From: a bacterium | GTDB taxonomy: Bacteria > Elusimicrobiota > Elusimicrobia > UBA1565 > UBA9628 | Direction of reading: 5' to 3' | DNA: 37,014 nucleotides | NCBI GenBank assembly: GCA_021799485.1 | Contig: JAJZAK010000021.1 | Span: 1-37,014, forward strand | Part shown: piece after piece, positions 31,061-37,014 of the stretch | How the letters are laid out: every line of letters begins with the position of its first letter | How positions within the stretch are numbered: the stretch's first letter is position 1 | The notes under the pieces: model-generated | Seen by the model: only the letters and a program-made list of their open reading frames with translations | Told to the model about the DNA's origin: nothing | Databases searched by the model: none | Position numbers and translations under genes: made by a program

Positions 31061-32413
31061 ATGATTCCCAAAGTCGTCTTTATCGCAAGCCATCTGGGCT
31101 ACCCGCTCGACACGACCCCGCTGGGTGGAGGGGCGGCGGTGGGCGCGCGGCTTGCCGCGGTGTGGAGCCGCCGGGAAGACGTCAAGCTCCATGTTTTGGG
31201 CTCGGGGCCCCAGTCTCCGGCCCCGGGAATCTCCTATGAGGCTTTGGACGGATTCGGGGGGCCCTCCCGGGGGCTCACCAGCCTCAACGAGCTCGAATAC
31301 GGAAAGTTCGCGCGGCGCTTTGAGAAGGAGTCCACGCGCTGGATCTTCTCGCGGGGCGAGCTTTTCCCTCCGTCCGAGACGGTCGTGATCGCCAACGACA
31401 TCTCGGAGGGCCCGGCCTTCCGGCAATTGGCGGAGGCTGGCTACGCCATGGTGTCCTTGTGGCATGTGGACGTCCTCGACTACTTCGCCCGCTTCTATCT
31501 CGGCGACCTGATCGCCGGATCGAGGCTTTCCCTCCTCTATGAAGGGCTGCGCAAGCTCGGGCTTTCGAGAGGCGTCCCGGATGTCTTGAAGCTCGTATTC
31601 GAGAAGGAGCGCGACGCCGTTTCCTCATGCGCGCGCCTCGTCCTTCCTTCCCGTGCCATGGGGGAACGAATCCTTTCGGCCTACGGCTTCATGGACAAGG
31701 ACCGGACCCTAAGCCGGAAGATCACGATCCATCCGTGGGGCGTTTGGAGCGACCGCTATGACGAGCGGTCGCTTGAGGACGCGGTTCGGGATCTGCGGCG
31801 GCGCTATCGCCTGTCCTCCACGGCCAACGTTCTCATGACCTTGAGCCGGATCTCCCCGGAGAAGGGGCTGCACCTTCTCTTGAGAGCCTTGAGGATCGTC
31901 GAGCGTTTCGGGCTTGATGATATCTGCCTTCTGCTCTGCGGGGAGCCCGCGTTCATGCAGGGGCTGCCCTATTGGCGCACGATCCGCCGCGAGGCCGCCA
32001 AGCTCAAGCGCGTGCGCGTCTATTTTCCAGGCCATCTGGGGGGGATTCAGAAACAGGCGCATTTCCGGCTGGCGCGGCTTTTTATTTCCACCTCCACCCA
32101 CGAGAGCTACGGCTTGACGAACTTGGAGGCGATGAGCGCCGGCCTCCCGGTCCTCACGGCGCCGCATTACGGGGCCCTTGACTGGTTCGACCCGACGATA
32201 GGCCGCCGCGTCGCCTATGAAGGCTCGCGCGAGGCGCCCCGGGCGCTCGCCGCGGCGATTAAGGAGATGCTCTCCGATCCGGAGGCCCTGGCCGCGATGG
32301 GGCGCGCGGCCCGCGAGAAGGCCGCCGCGATGCCTTTTGACAAGTCGGCCCAGGCACTTTTGGACTCGGCCGTCGCTTTGGTCTCTGGCCGCGGCGGCGT
32401 CGTGCCGGCATGA
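31061..32413 (+). CDS. Glycosyltransferase family 4 protein
   Basis: A 450-residue GT-B glycosyltransferase. The N-terminal Rossmann half has VVFIASHLGYPLD then TPLGGGAAVGARLAAVW (a sugar-acceptor loop), and the C-terminal half has NVLMTLSRISPEKGLHLLLRAL, the GT4 family nucleotide-sugar motif STSTHESYGLTNLEAMSAGLPVLTAPHYGA with the E-x7-E-like pair, and a final helix. It would transfer a sugar to a lipid or glycan in the cytoplasm; donor and acceptor unknown. It starts a co-transcribed run with the GNAT gene (ATGA overlap at 32410-32413). Confidence 0.88.
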   Translation: MIPKVVFIASHLGYPLDTTPLGGGAAVGARLAAVWSRREDVKLHVLGSGPQSPAPGISYEALDGFGGPSRGLTSLNELEYGKFARRFEKESTRWIFSRGELFPPSETVVIANDISEGPAFRQLAEAGYAMVSLWHVDVLDYFARFYLGDLIAGSRLSLLYEGLRKLGLSRGVPDVLKLVFEKERDAVSSCARLVLPSRAMGERILSAYGFMDKDRTLSRKITIHPWGVWSDRYDERSLEDAVRDLRRRYRLSSTANVLMTLSRISPEKGLHLLLRALRIVERFGLDDICLLLCGEPAFMQGLPYWRTIRREAAKLKRVRVYFPGHLGGIQKQAHFRLARLFISTSTHESYGLTNLEAMSAGLPVLTAPHYGALDWFDPTIGRRVAYEGSREAPRALAAAIKEMLSDPEALAAMGRAAREKAAAMPFDKSAQALLDSAVALVSGRGGVVPA

Positions 32414-32955
32414 CGGCGGATGACGGAGGACGGATCGTGCTGCGCCCGCTCGAAGAATCGGACGCCGCGGCGCTATTCGAGGCGATCGCCTCCTCGCGCC
32501 CGCGGCTCAAGCGGCGCATGAAGTGGGTCCAAGCCATCCGCACGCCGGACGACTGCCGAGAGTTCATCCGCACGAGCTTCGCCCAGAGCCATGATCGGAC
32601 GTCTCTGGTCCAAGGCGTTTTCGAGAAAAAGCCGCAGCAGCTGGCCGGCGTGGCGGCGCTGACTCGGATGTCGGTCGCGGACGGCCGCGCCAAGATGTCC
32701 TTGTGGATCAGGCAGGAGCGGATGGGGATGGGGCTGGCGGTCGAGGCGGGGCGCCGTCTGCTGAAGACCGCTTTTCTCAAAGAAGGCCTGCAGCGGGTCT
32801 ACGCGCGCATCGAGCCCTCCAACCGCGCCGCGCGCCGCATCCTTCAGAAGCTCGGCTTCAGCTATGAAGGCTGTCTGCGCCGGGAGAAAAAGCTCAACGG
32901 CAGATGGGTGGACCAGGAATGTTGGGGACTTTTGAAATCCGAGATGAAGAAATAG
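32410..32955 (+). CDS. RimJ/RimL-type GNAT N-acetyltransferase
   Basis: A 181-residue GNAT enzyme of the RimJ/RimL type. Typical features are [19 protein letters not shown] at the start, [24 protein letters not shown] (acetyl-CoA loop), and [31 protein letters not shown] near the end. Substrates range from ribosomal protein N-termini to small amines and antibiotics; none is indicated here. The ATG overlaps the GT4 stop by 4 bases, and the next thiolase starts 1 base after its stop, so all three appear to be one operon. Confidence 0.88.
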   Translation: MTADDGGRIVLRPLEESDAAALFEAIASSRPRLKRRMKWVQAIRTPDDCREFIRTSFAQSHDRTSLVQGVFEKKPQQLAGVAALTRMSVADGRAKMSLWIRQERMGMGLAVEAGRRLLKTAFLKEGLQRVYARIEPSNRAARRILQKLGFSYEGCLRREKKLNGRWVDQECWGLLKSEMKK

Positions 32956-32956
32956 C

Positions 32957-34177
32957 ATGAGCCGAAGCTCCTTGTCCCGCGAGGCCGTCGTCGTCGCCGC
33001 CGTCCGCTCCCCCGTGGGGCGGCTGGGCGGGGCCTTGGCGGGGATTCGGCCGGACGACCTGGCGGCGAGCGTCATCGCGGCGCTTCTCGCCAAGGTTCCG
33101 CAGCTGCCTCCCGCGGACATTGACGACGTCTATCTCGGCTGCGCCAATCAGGCCGGGGAGGACAACCGCAACGTCGCCCGCATGGCGGCGCTCCTCGCGG
33201 GGCTCCCCGATTCGGTCCCTGGAGCGACGGTCAACCGGCTTTGCGCCTCGGGACTCGAGGCCATCAACGCCGCGGCGCGGGCCATCGTTTCGGGGGAGGG
33301 CGACGTTTGCGTCGCGGGCGGCGTCGAGAGCATGAGCCGCGCCCCGTGGGCCATCCCTAAGGCGGAGGCGGCCTACCCCTACGGCAACCTGACCGCCTAC
33401 GACACGGCGCTCGGCTGGCGCTTCCCCAACCCGCGTCTGGAAAAGAAGTTCCCGCTTTTGAGCATGGGGGAGACGGCCGAGAACGTGGCCGTCAAATGCG
33501 GCATCGAACGCAAGGCGCAAGACGAGTTCGCGTTGAGAAGCCACCAGCTCGCGGCCAAGGCGCAGGACGGCGTCTTCGCGGAGGAAATCGTCCCCGTCGA
33601 TGTCCCTCAAAAGAAGGCCCCCGCCGCCGTCGTCGCCAAGGATGAAACGATCCGCCGGGACACCGGCCTCGATAAGCTCTCCCAGCTTGCCCCGGCCTTC
33701 CGCAAGGGAGGCTCCGTGACGGCAGGGAACAGCTCGAGCTTAAACGACGGCGCCTCCGCCCTCCTCTTGATGGAGGCTTCGCGCGCGAGGGGCTTGGGCC
33801 TGACGCCGCTGGCGGCATGGCGAGGCAGCGCCAGCGCCGGGGTGGATCCTTCGTACATGGGTCTCGGCCCCGTGCCGGCGATCCGAAAGCTCTTGAAGCG
33901 TCTGAAGATCGATCTTTCGAGCCTCGATCTCGTCGAAATCAACGAAGCCTTCGCGGCCCAAACCTTGGCCTGCGTCAAGGAATTGGGCCTGCCGATGGAG
34001 AGGCTCAACGTCAACGGCGGAGCGATCGCTCTCGGTCATCCTTTGGGTTCATCCGGCGCGCGCATCACCGTGACGCTTCTGCACGAAATGCGGCGCCGCG
34101 GCGTCGGCCGGGGGCTTTCGAGCCTTTGCGTCGGCGTCGGGCAGGGGCTGGCGACTGTGTGGGAAAGCGTTTCATGA
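32957..34177 (+). CDS. Acetyl-CoA acetyltransferase (thiolase, PcaF/AtoB-like)
   Basis: A 406-residue thiolase. Cys96 ([18 protein letters not shown]) is the nucleophile, His lies in [11 protein letters not shown], a conserved NEAFAAQ precedes it, and [13 protein letters not shown] supplies the second Cys, where GVGQ replaces the usual GGG(M/Q) stretch. The family makes acetoacetyl-CoA or cleaves beta-ketoadipyl-CoA. Together with the thiolase at 29614 the window has two clearly different thiolases. Starts 1 base after the GNAT stop and ends 17 bases before the receiver gene. Confidence 0.92.
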   Translation: MSRSSLSREAVVVAAVRSPVGRLGGALAGIRPDDLAASVIAALLAKVPQLPPADIDDVYLGCANQAGEDNRNVARMAALLAGLPDSVPGATVNRLCASGLEAINAAARAIVSGEGDVCVAGGVESMSRAPWAIPKAEAAYPYGNLTAYDTALGWRFPNPRLEKKFPLLSMGETAENVAVKCGIERKAQDEFALRSHQLAAKAQDGVFAEEIVPVDVPQKKAPAAVVAKDETIRRDTGLDKLSQLAPAFRKGGSVTAGNSSSLNDGASALLLMEASRARGLGLTPLAAWRGSASAGVDPSYMGLGPVPAIRKLLKRLKIDLSSLDLVEINEAFAAQTLACVKELGLPMERLNVNGGAIALGHPLGSSGARITVTLLHEMRRRGVGRGLSSLCVGVGQGLATVWESVS

Positions 34178-34194
34178 GGCGAAACGGGATTTAA

Positions 34195-34584
34195 ATGGCC
34201 CAGGAAGCCTTCGTTCTCGTGGTCGACGACGACCCCTTGATCCTGGATTTGGTCTCGATGCGGCTTGAGGCCGCGGGCTATAACGTCACCACGGCCTCCG
34301 ACGCCTGGCAGGAGGTGATCCAGGCTCAAGCCCTTCGCCTCGGGCTCGTCATCACGGATGTCCAGATGCCGGGTTTCGGCACGGGCATCGATGCCTACAA
34401 GCGGCTGCGCCAGCTCTCGCCGAACCTTCCCATCATTTTCATGACGGGCATGAAGCTCGACGATGTCAAAAGCCATCTTCCCAACCCTCCTGATCCGCGC
34501 GTGCGGCTTCTCGGCAAGCCTATTAACTTCGACGAGCTCCGCCAGATGATCAAGGACCTCACCGGCCTCGACCGCCCTCTCTAA
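34195..34584 (+). CDS. Stand-alone response-regulator receiver protein
   Basis: A 129-residue CheY-like receiver with no output domain. The acidic pocket is Asp11-Asp13 (VVDDDP), the phosphorylated residue Asp55 (VITDVQMPG), Thr84 (FMTG) and Lys108 (LLGKPINF). Such proteins pass phosphate to other partners or bind targets when phosphorylated. A histidine kinase is not in this window. Palindromic element 2 begins about 13 bases after its stop. Confidence 0.9.
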   Translation: MAQEAFVLVVDDDPLILDLVSMRLEAAGYNVTTASDAWQEVIQAQALRLGLVITDVQMPGFGTGIDAYKRLRQLSPNLPIIFMTGMKLDDVKSHLPNPPDPRVRLLGKPINFDELRQMIKDLTGLDRPL

Positions 34585-34597
34585 AGAAGGTCGCCTA

Positions 34598-34721
34598 AGG
34601 GCTCGTTAAGAAATAAGTAATGCACTTCGGAAGCCCGAGGTTGAGCCGAATTCGAGGCGCGACGAGGGCGCAGGCCGAAATCGCCCCGGCGAAGTGCATT
34701 ACTTATTTCTTAACGAGCCCT
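34598..34721 (+). mobile_element. Palindromic MITE-like element 2
   Basis: Perfect 36-bp inverted repeats span 34594-34629 and 34690-34725 (outer end CCTAAGGGCTCGTTAAGAAA). The insertion site is TA on both flanks (34596-34597, 34722-34723), as for IS630/Tc1-type elements. The TAA stop of the minus-strand GGDEF gene (34723-34721) is the right TA plus the element's first base; removing the element leaves TAG, so a stop is kept. Outer bases AGGGCT and the inner TTCGAGGCG(A/C)GAC motif are shared with element 1. No coding capacity. Confidence 0.8.
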
Positions 34722-35665
34722 TAGGTCCGTCGCCGGTCGACGGCGTAAGCCGAACAAGGGCTGTTCTTGGCTTCTTTCTTGAGTTCCGCGCCGATCTGCG
34801 CCACCTGGGCGTAGCTTGTCAGGGGCCGCAGGGTGTTGTGGCAGATGCCGATCGCGATGGACAAGAAGGGGAATTCGCAACGCCTCCCCTGGCGGTCCGT
34901 CGAGATGATGCCGCCGCGGCGGCGATCCTCCTCGCGGTAAAATCCCGGAGCCTTGGCGTCGAAGCGCTTGATGATCTCCGCCGCCAAGTCCTCCATGCGA
35001 TCGGGAGTCGTCTGGAGGATGAAATCGTCTCCGCCGACATGTCCCAGGAAATCGACCCTCCACGCCGAATCCTCGGCTAAAGCGCTCAGCAGCGCCGCCG
35101 TTTCGCGGATCACCCGGTCGCCCGCTTCGTAGCCGTAGGCGTCGTTATAGGCCTTGAAATGGTTGAGATCGGCATAGAGCACGGCGAGGGGGCGCTTGGC
35201 GGCGATGGCCTCCCGGATGCTGCCCTCGATGGCGACGTTGCCGGGAAGACGGCTTAGAGGGTTGGCGTCCAAACCCTCCTGCGTGCGGCGCAGGACCATT
35301 TTAACCCTGGCCACGAATTCGGACATATCCACGGGCTTCATGACGAAATCGTCGGCTCCCAGGTCGAGTCCCTCGATTTTGTCGCGGCGGGTCGCCGTGG
35401 CGGAGAGGAGGATGACGGGGAGATGGCGTAAGGCGGGCTGGTCCCGCATGCGGCGAACGGCGTCGAGGCCGCTCATGCGCGGCATCGCCATGTCGAGGAC
35501 CACGAGATCCGGGGCGGCCTTGGGAATCAGCGCGATGGCCTCCGCTCCGTCGTAGGCCGTCGCCACCTGGAAGCCGTTGCGCTCCAGGGTATCCTTTAAT
35601 AGGTAGAGGAGGTCCGGATCGTCGTCGACGACGAGGATTCGAGAAGGGGCGGCCATCGATTTCAT
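34721..35665 (-). CDS. Response regulator with GGDEF domain (GGDDF variant)
   Basis: A 314-residue protein with an N-terminal receiver (Asp14-Asp16 pocket, phosphorylation site Asp58 in VVLDMAMPRMSG, Lys110) and a C-terminal GGDEF-family domain: YADLNHFKAYNDAYGYEAGD (metal and nucleotide region) and GHVGGDDFILQ at 208-218. The signature is GGDDF instead of GG(D/E)EF; the fourth position is Asp not Glu, so diguanylate cyclase activity is uncertain and another product or a binding role is possible. The start has no strong ribosome binding site (ATG 35665 or 35656). Its stop codon lies in the right arm of palindromic element 2. Confidence 0.85.
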   Translation of the reverse strand: MKSMAAPSRILVVDDDPDLLYLLKDTLERNGFQVATAYDGAEAIALIPKAAPDLVVLDMAMPRMSGLDAVRRMRDQPALRHLPVILLSATATRRDKIEGLDLGADDFVMKPVDMSEFVARVKMVLRRTQEGLDANPLSRLPGNVAIEGSIREAIAAKRPLAVLYADLNHFKAYNDAYGYEAGDRVIRETAALLSALAEDSAWRVDFLGHVGGDDFILQTTPDRMEDLAAEIIKRFDAKAPGFYREEDRRRGGIISTDRQGRRCEFPFLSIAIGICHNTLRPLTSYAQVAQIGAELKKEAKNSPCSAYAVDRRRT

Positions 35666-35797
35666 CTTAGCCTGGAGCCTACAACGGCCGCAAGCTTGCG
35701 CGCTTGGGTCTTAAGTCCCAGGCCGCCTTGGAGCGCGCGACCCAGGCGCCGCGCGCGAGGAGGAGCCACACTAAAGCTCGGCGTCAGGGGGAAACGA

Positions 35798-36394
35798 ATG
35801 AAAATACCGCAACGACCGGGGAAGCGAGTCTGGGCGCTGGCGTTGTCGCTCGCGGCGGGGAGCTTCGGGGCTGCCTGGGCGGCGTCGGGAGACCAGGCGT
35901 CCTTTGACCGCCTGATGGGCCCGGGACTCGAGGATTTTTTGATGAGCGCCGGAGCCGGCCGGAATCGCGTGAGGATGCGCGACGCCTACGCCGCGTCGGC
36001 CGACGCTTTGCCGCGCTCCGTCGACGCCCTGGCGGGTCTTGTCGCTTCCGTGCTGACCCCCGACCTGCTCAAGAAGCCGTGGCGGGACATGGTCGGCGCC
36101 GATCCGATGTCCGGGCAGTGCTATGTCGCCTCGGAGGCTCTTTTTCATCTTCTTGGCGGCAAGGACGCGGGGTGGATGCCCATGGCGGTGCGGCATGAGG
36201 GGACGACCCATTGGTTCCTGAGGCATCAGAGCGGCAGAATCGTGGATATCACGGCCTCGCGGTTCCGGACGCCCGTGCCTTACGATCAGGCTCGCGGCTG
36301 CGGCTTTCTCACGCGCGAGCCTTCTCGCGGGGCGGCGGAGGTGATGCGCCGGGTGCGGGCCGTCCAGGCCGGCCGGGACTGGCGAGAAATTTAG
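35798..36394 (+). CDS. Exported protein with Cys-His-Asp (papain/transglutaminase-like) residues
   Basis: A 198-residue protein with a signal peptide (RVWALALSLAAGSFGAAWA). The C-terminal half matches an uncharacterised phage-associated family with conserved GQCYVASEALFHLLGG (Cys108), THWFLRHQSGRIVDIT (His138, Asp150) and GCGFLTREPSRGA. Spacing of Cys, His and Asp fits a papain/transglutaminase-like hydrolase fold. Phage versions I recall lack a signal peptide, so this may be an exported, domesticated form; the fold is inferred. GGGGG precedes the ATG by 7 bases. The CspA promoter region follows. Confidence 0.65.
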   Translation: MKIPQRPGKRVWALALSLAAGSFGAAWAASGDQASFDRLMGPGLEDFLMSAGAGRNRVRMRDAYAASADALPRSVDALAGLVASVLTPDLLKKPWRDMVGADPMSGQCYVASEALFHLLGGKDAGWMPMAVRHEGTTHWFLRHQSGRIVDITASRFRTPVPYDQARGCGFLTREPSRGAAEVMRRVRAVQAGRDWREI

Positions 36395-36425
36395 TTGAAC
36401 ATAGGCGTTGAAAATATGCTATGCT
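36395..36425 (+). promoter_or_regulatory. Putative cspA promoter
   Basis: TTGAAC (36395-36400) is followed by TATGCT at 36415-36420 and again at 36420-36425, giving spacers of 14 or 19 bases, neither ideal. The region starts 1 base after the stop of the preceding gene and is AT-rich. It leaves a leader of about 150 bases before the cold-shock gene. Confidence 0.4.
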
Positions 36426-36430
36426 GGATT

Positions 36431-36579
36431 CAGCAAATAGTAAGCCACACGAAGTAAGTGCCTACCGACATTGCTTCCAATCGACATTCCGAGGCTAGCG
36501 AGAAGTTAGCGCGGTTTCCATTGAAGCGCCGGACACGAACCTTCCTGGAACTTACGACACAAAAAAATAAGGAGTCAGA
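36431..36579 (+). promoter_or_regulatory. Long 5' leader of the cold-shock gene
   Basis: About 150 bases between the promoter region and ATG 36580 with no ORF of note. Long structured leaders that stabilise the mRNA and open at low temperature are known for cspA-type genes. The ribosome binding site AAGGAGTC lies about 6 bases before the ATG. Structure was not computed. Confidence 0.4.
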
Positions 36580-36792
36580 ATGAAAGGAAAAGTTAAGTGG
36601 TTCAATGATCAGAAGGGTTACGGCTTCATCACCCCCGAGGACGGTTCTCCGGACGTTTTCGTCCACCATACCTCGATCGTGATGGACGGCTTCAAGACCC
36701 TCGCCGAGAATCAGGAGGTCGAGTTCGAAGTGACCACCTCCGATAAGGGCCCGAAGGCCTCCGGCGTCCGACCGTTGGCCGCGGTTCGTTAA
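36580..36792 (+). CDS. cspA: Cold-shock protein (CspA family)
   Basis: A 70-residue cold-shock domain protein with RNP1 KGYGFI (12-17) and RNP2 VFVHH (26-30), plus [10 protein letters not shown] at the start and [17 protein letters not shown] toward the end. It binds single-stranded nucleic acid and acts as an RNA chaperone. A canonical AAGGAG site precedes the ATG. A strong terminator hairpin lies downstream. Confidence 0.95.
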   Translation: MKGKVKWFNDQKGYGFITPEDGSPDVFVHHTSIVMDGFKTLAENQEVEFEVTTSDKGPKASGVRPLAAVR

Positions 36793-36812
36793 TCCGGCTT
36801 ATCCCATAAGCC

Positions 36813-36866
36813 AAGGCCCGCGCGGCATCGTCTGCCTGACGGCAGGCAAGCCGCGCGGGCCTTCCG
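36813..36866 (+). terminator. Intrinsic terminator of cspA
   Basis: AAGGCCCGCGCGGC (36813-36826) pairs with GCCGCGCGGGCCTT (36850-36863), with an inner TGCCTG/CAGGCA stem and a following CCGTTTG. A clear stem-loop after the cspA stop; the T-run is short. Confidence 0.7.
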
Positions 36867-36887
36867 TTTGCGAGCGGTACCCAAGCA

Positions 36888-37014
36888 AGCATTTTCTAAT
36901 CCAGAAATGAGCCTGAAGTAAACGCAGGCCGTAGTCTTTCTTTTTGTCGACTTTTTCTTTCTGTTGACGGCTGTGGAGAAAGTGGGTGAGCGCGCGTGGA
37001 AGTTCTTGGTGACA
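36888..37014 (-). repeat. Terminal inverted repeat, right copy (127 bp)
   Basis: The reverse complement of bases 36888-37014 matches bases 1-127 with two mismatches. Both copies run out of the window and their inner edge is the same ATTAGAAAATGCT point. This marks a dispersed repeat at both ends in opposite orientation; identity unknown. Confidence 0.85.

Noticed and set aside
1..37014. CRISPR arrays, tRNA or rRNA genes
   Set aside because: No spaced direct repeats and no recognisable cloverleaf or rRNA stretches were seen by eye.

Overview
The window looks like chromosome from an uncultured, GC-rich, double-membrane bacterium. The signs are exported PEGA and beta-barrel-like proteins, a TPR protein with a LolB-like tail, lipoprotein-type leaders, RecA, ClpC and a XerC/D recombinase. 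The style (ORF6N protein, many exported hypotheticals, high GC) would suit Elusimicrobiota or a similar candidate lineage, but nothing here proves taxonomy. The window is bounded by two inward-facing copies of a 127-bp repeat (1-127 and 36888-37014, two mismatches), so both ends lie at or inside a dispersed repeat.

Region 1-4500 is an accessory patchwork: an ORF6N protein, an XRE regulator, two hypotheticals with similar helix-turn-helix tails, an isochorismatase-like hydrolase, a type II toxin-antitoxin pair whose RelE-like toxin has a one-base frameshift, and a DprA-domain protein followed by the frameshifted remnant of a possible phosphoribosyltransferase.

Region 4500-14480 is the most interesting part. 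An ECF-like sigma factor (4726-5382) lies near a ClpS-like adaptor, an AT-richer UDG-like gene, and a same-strand gene series: a 51-residue exported peptide, a PEGA/beta-barrel protein, a MoxR-type AAA+ ATPase, a protein with HExxH and VWA-like motifs, and two unknown proteins. Two near-identical sequences with ECF promoter architecture (AACC-N17-CGTC) lie just after the sigma gene and just before the peptide gene. The sigma factor may therefore control this series. A palindromic MITE-like element has inserted between the VWA gene and the next gene. Taking it out restores a tight operon junction.

Region 14500-20450 holds an exported MsrB-MsrA fusion, small exported proteins, an SRPBCC-domain protein, a large TPR protein and RimI. 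Region 20423-31000 is housekeeping: TsaB, two membrane proteins (one flippase-like), ClpC, a class A beta-lactamase-like serine hydrolase, RecA, a Xer recombinase and a thiolase. Region 31000-36900 holds a GT4 glycosyltransferase, a GNAT acetyltransferase, a second thiolase, a stand-alone receiver, a receiver-GGDEF protein, an exported Cys-His-Asp protein and a cold-shock protein with a long leader.

Three short palindromic elements (12050-12316, 26773-26867, 34598-34721) all sit at TA sites that form part of a neighbouring gene's stop codon. Several genes have a -10-like hexamer only 0-7 bases from the start codon, which suggests leaderless transcripts. I saw no tRNA, rRNA or CRISPR array.
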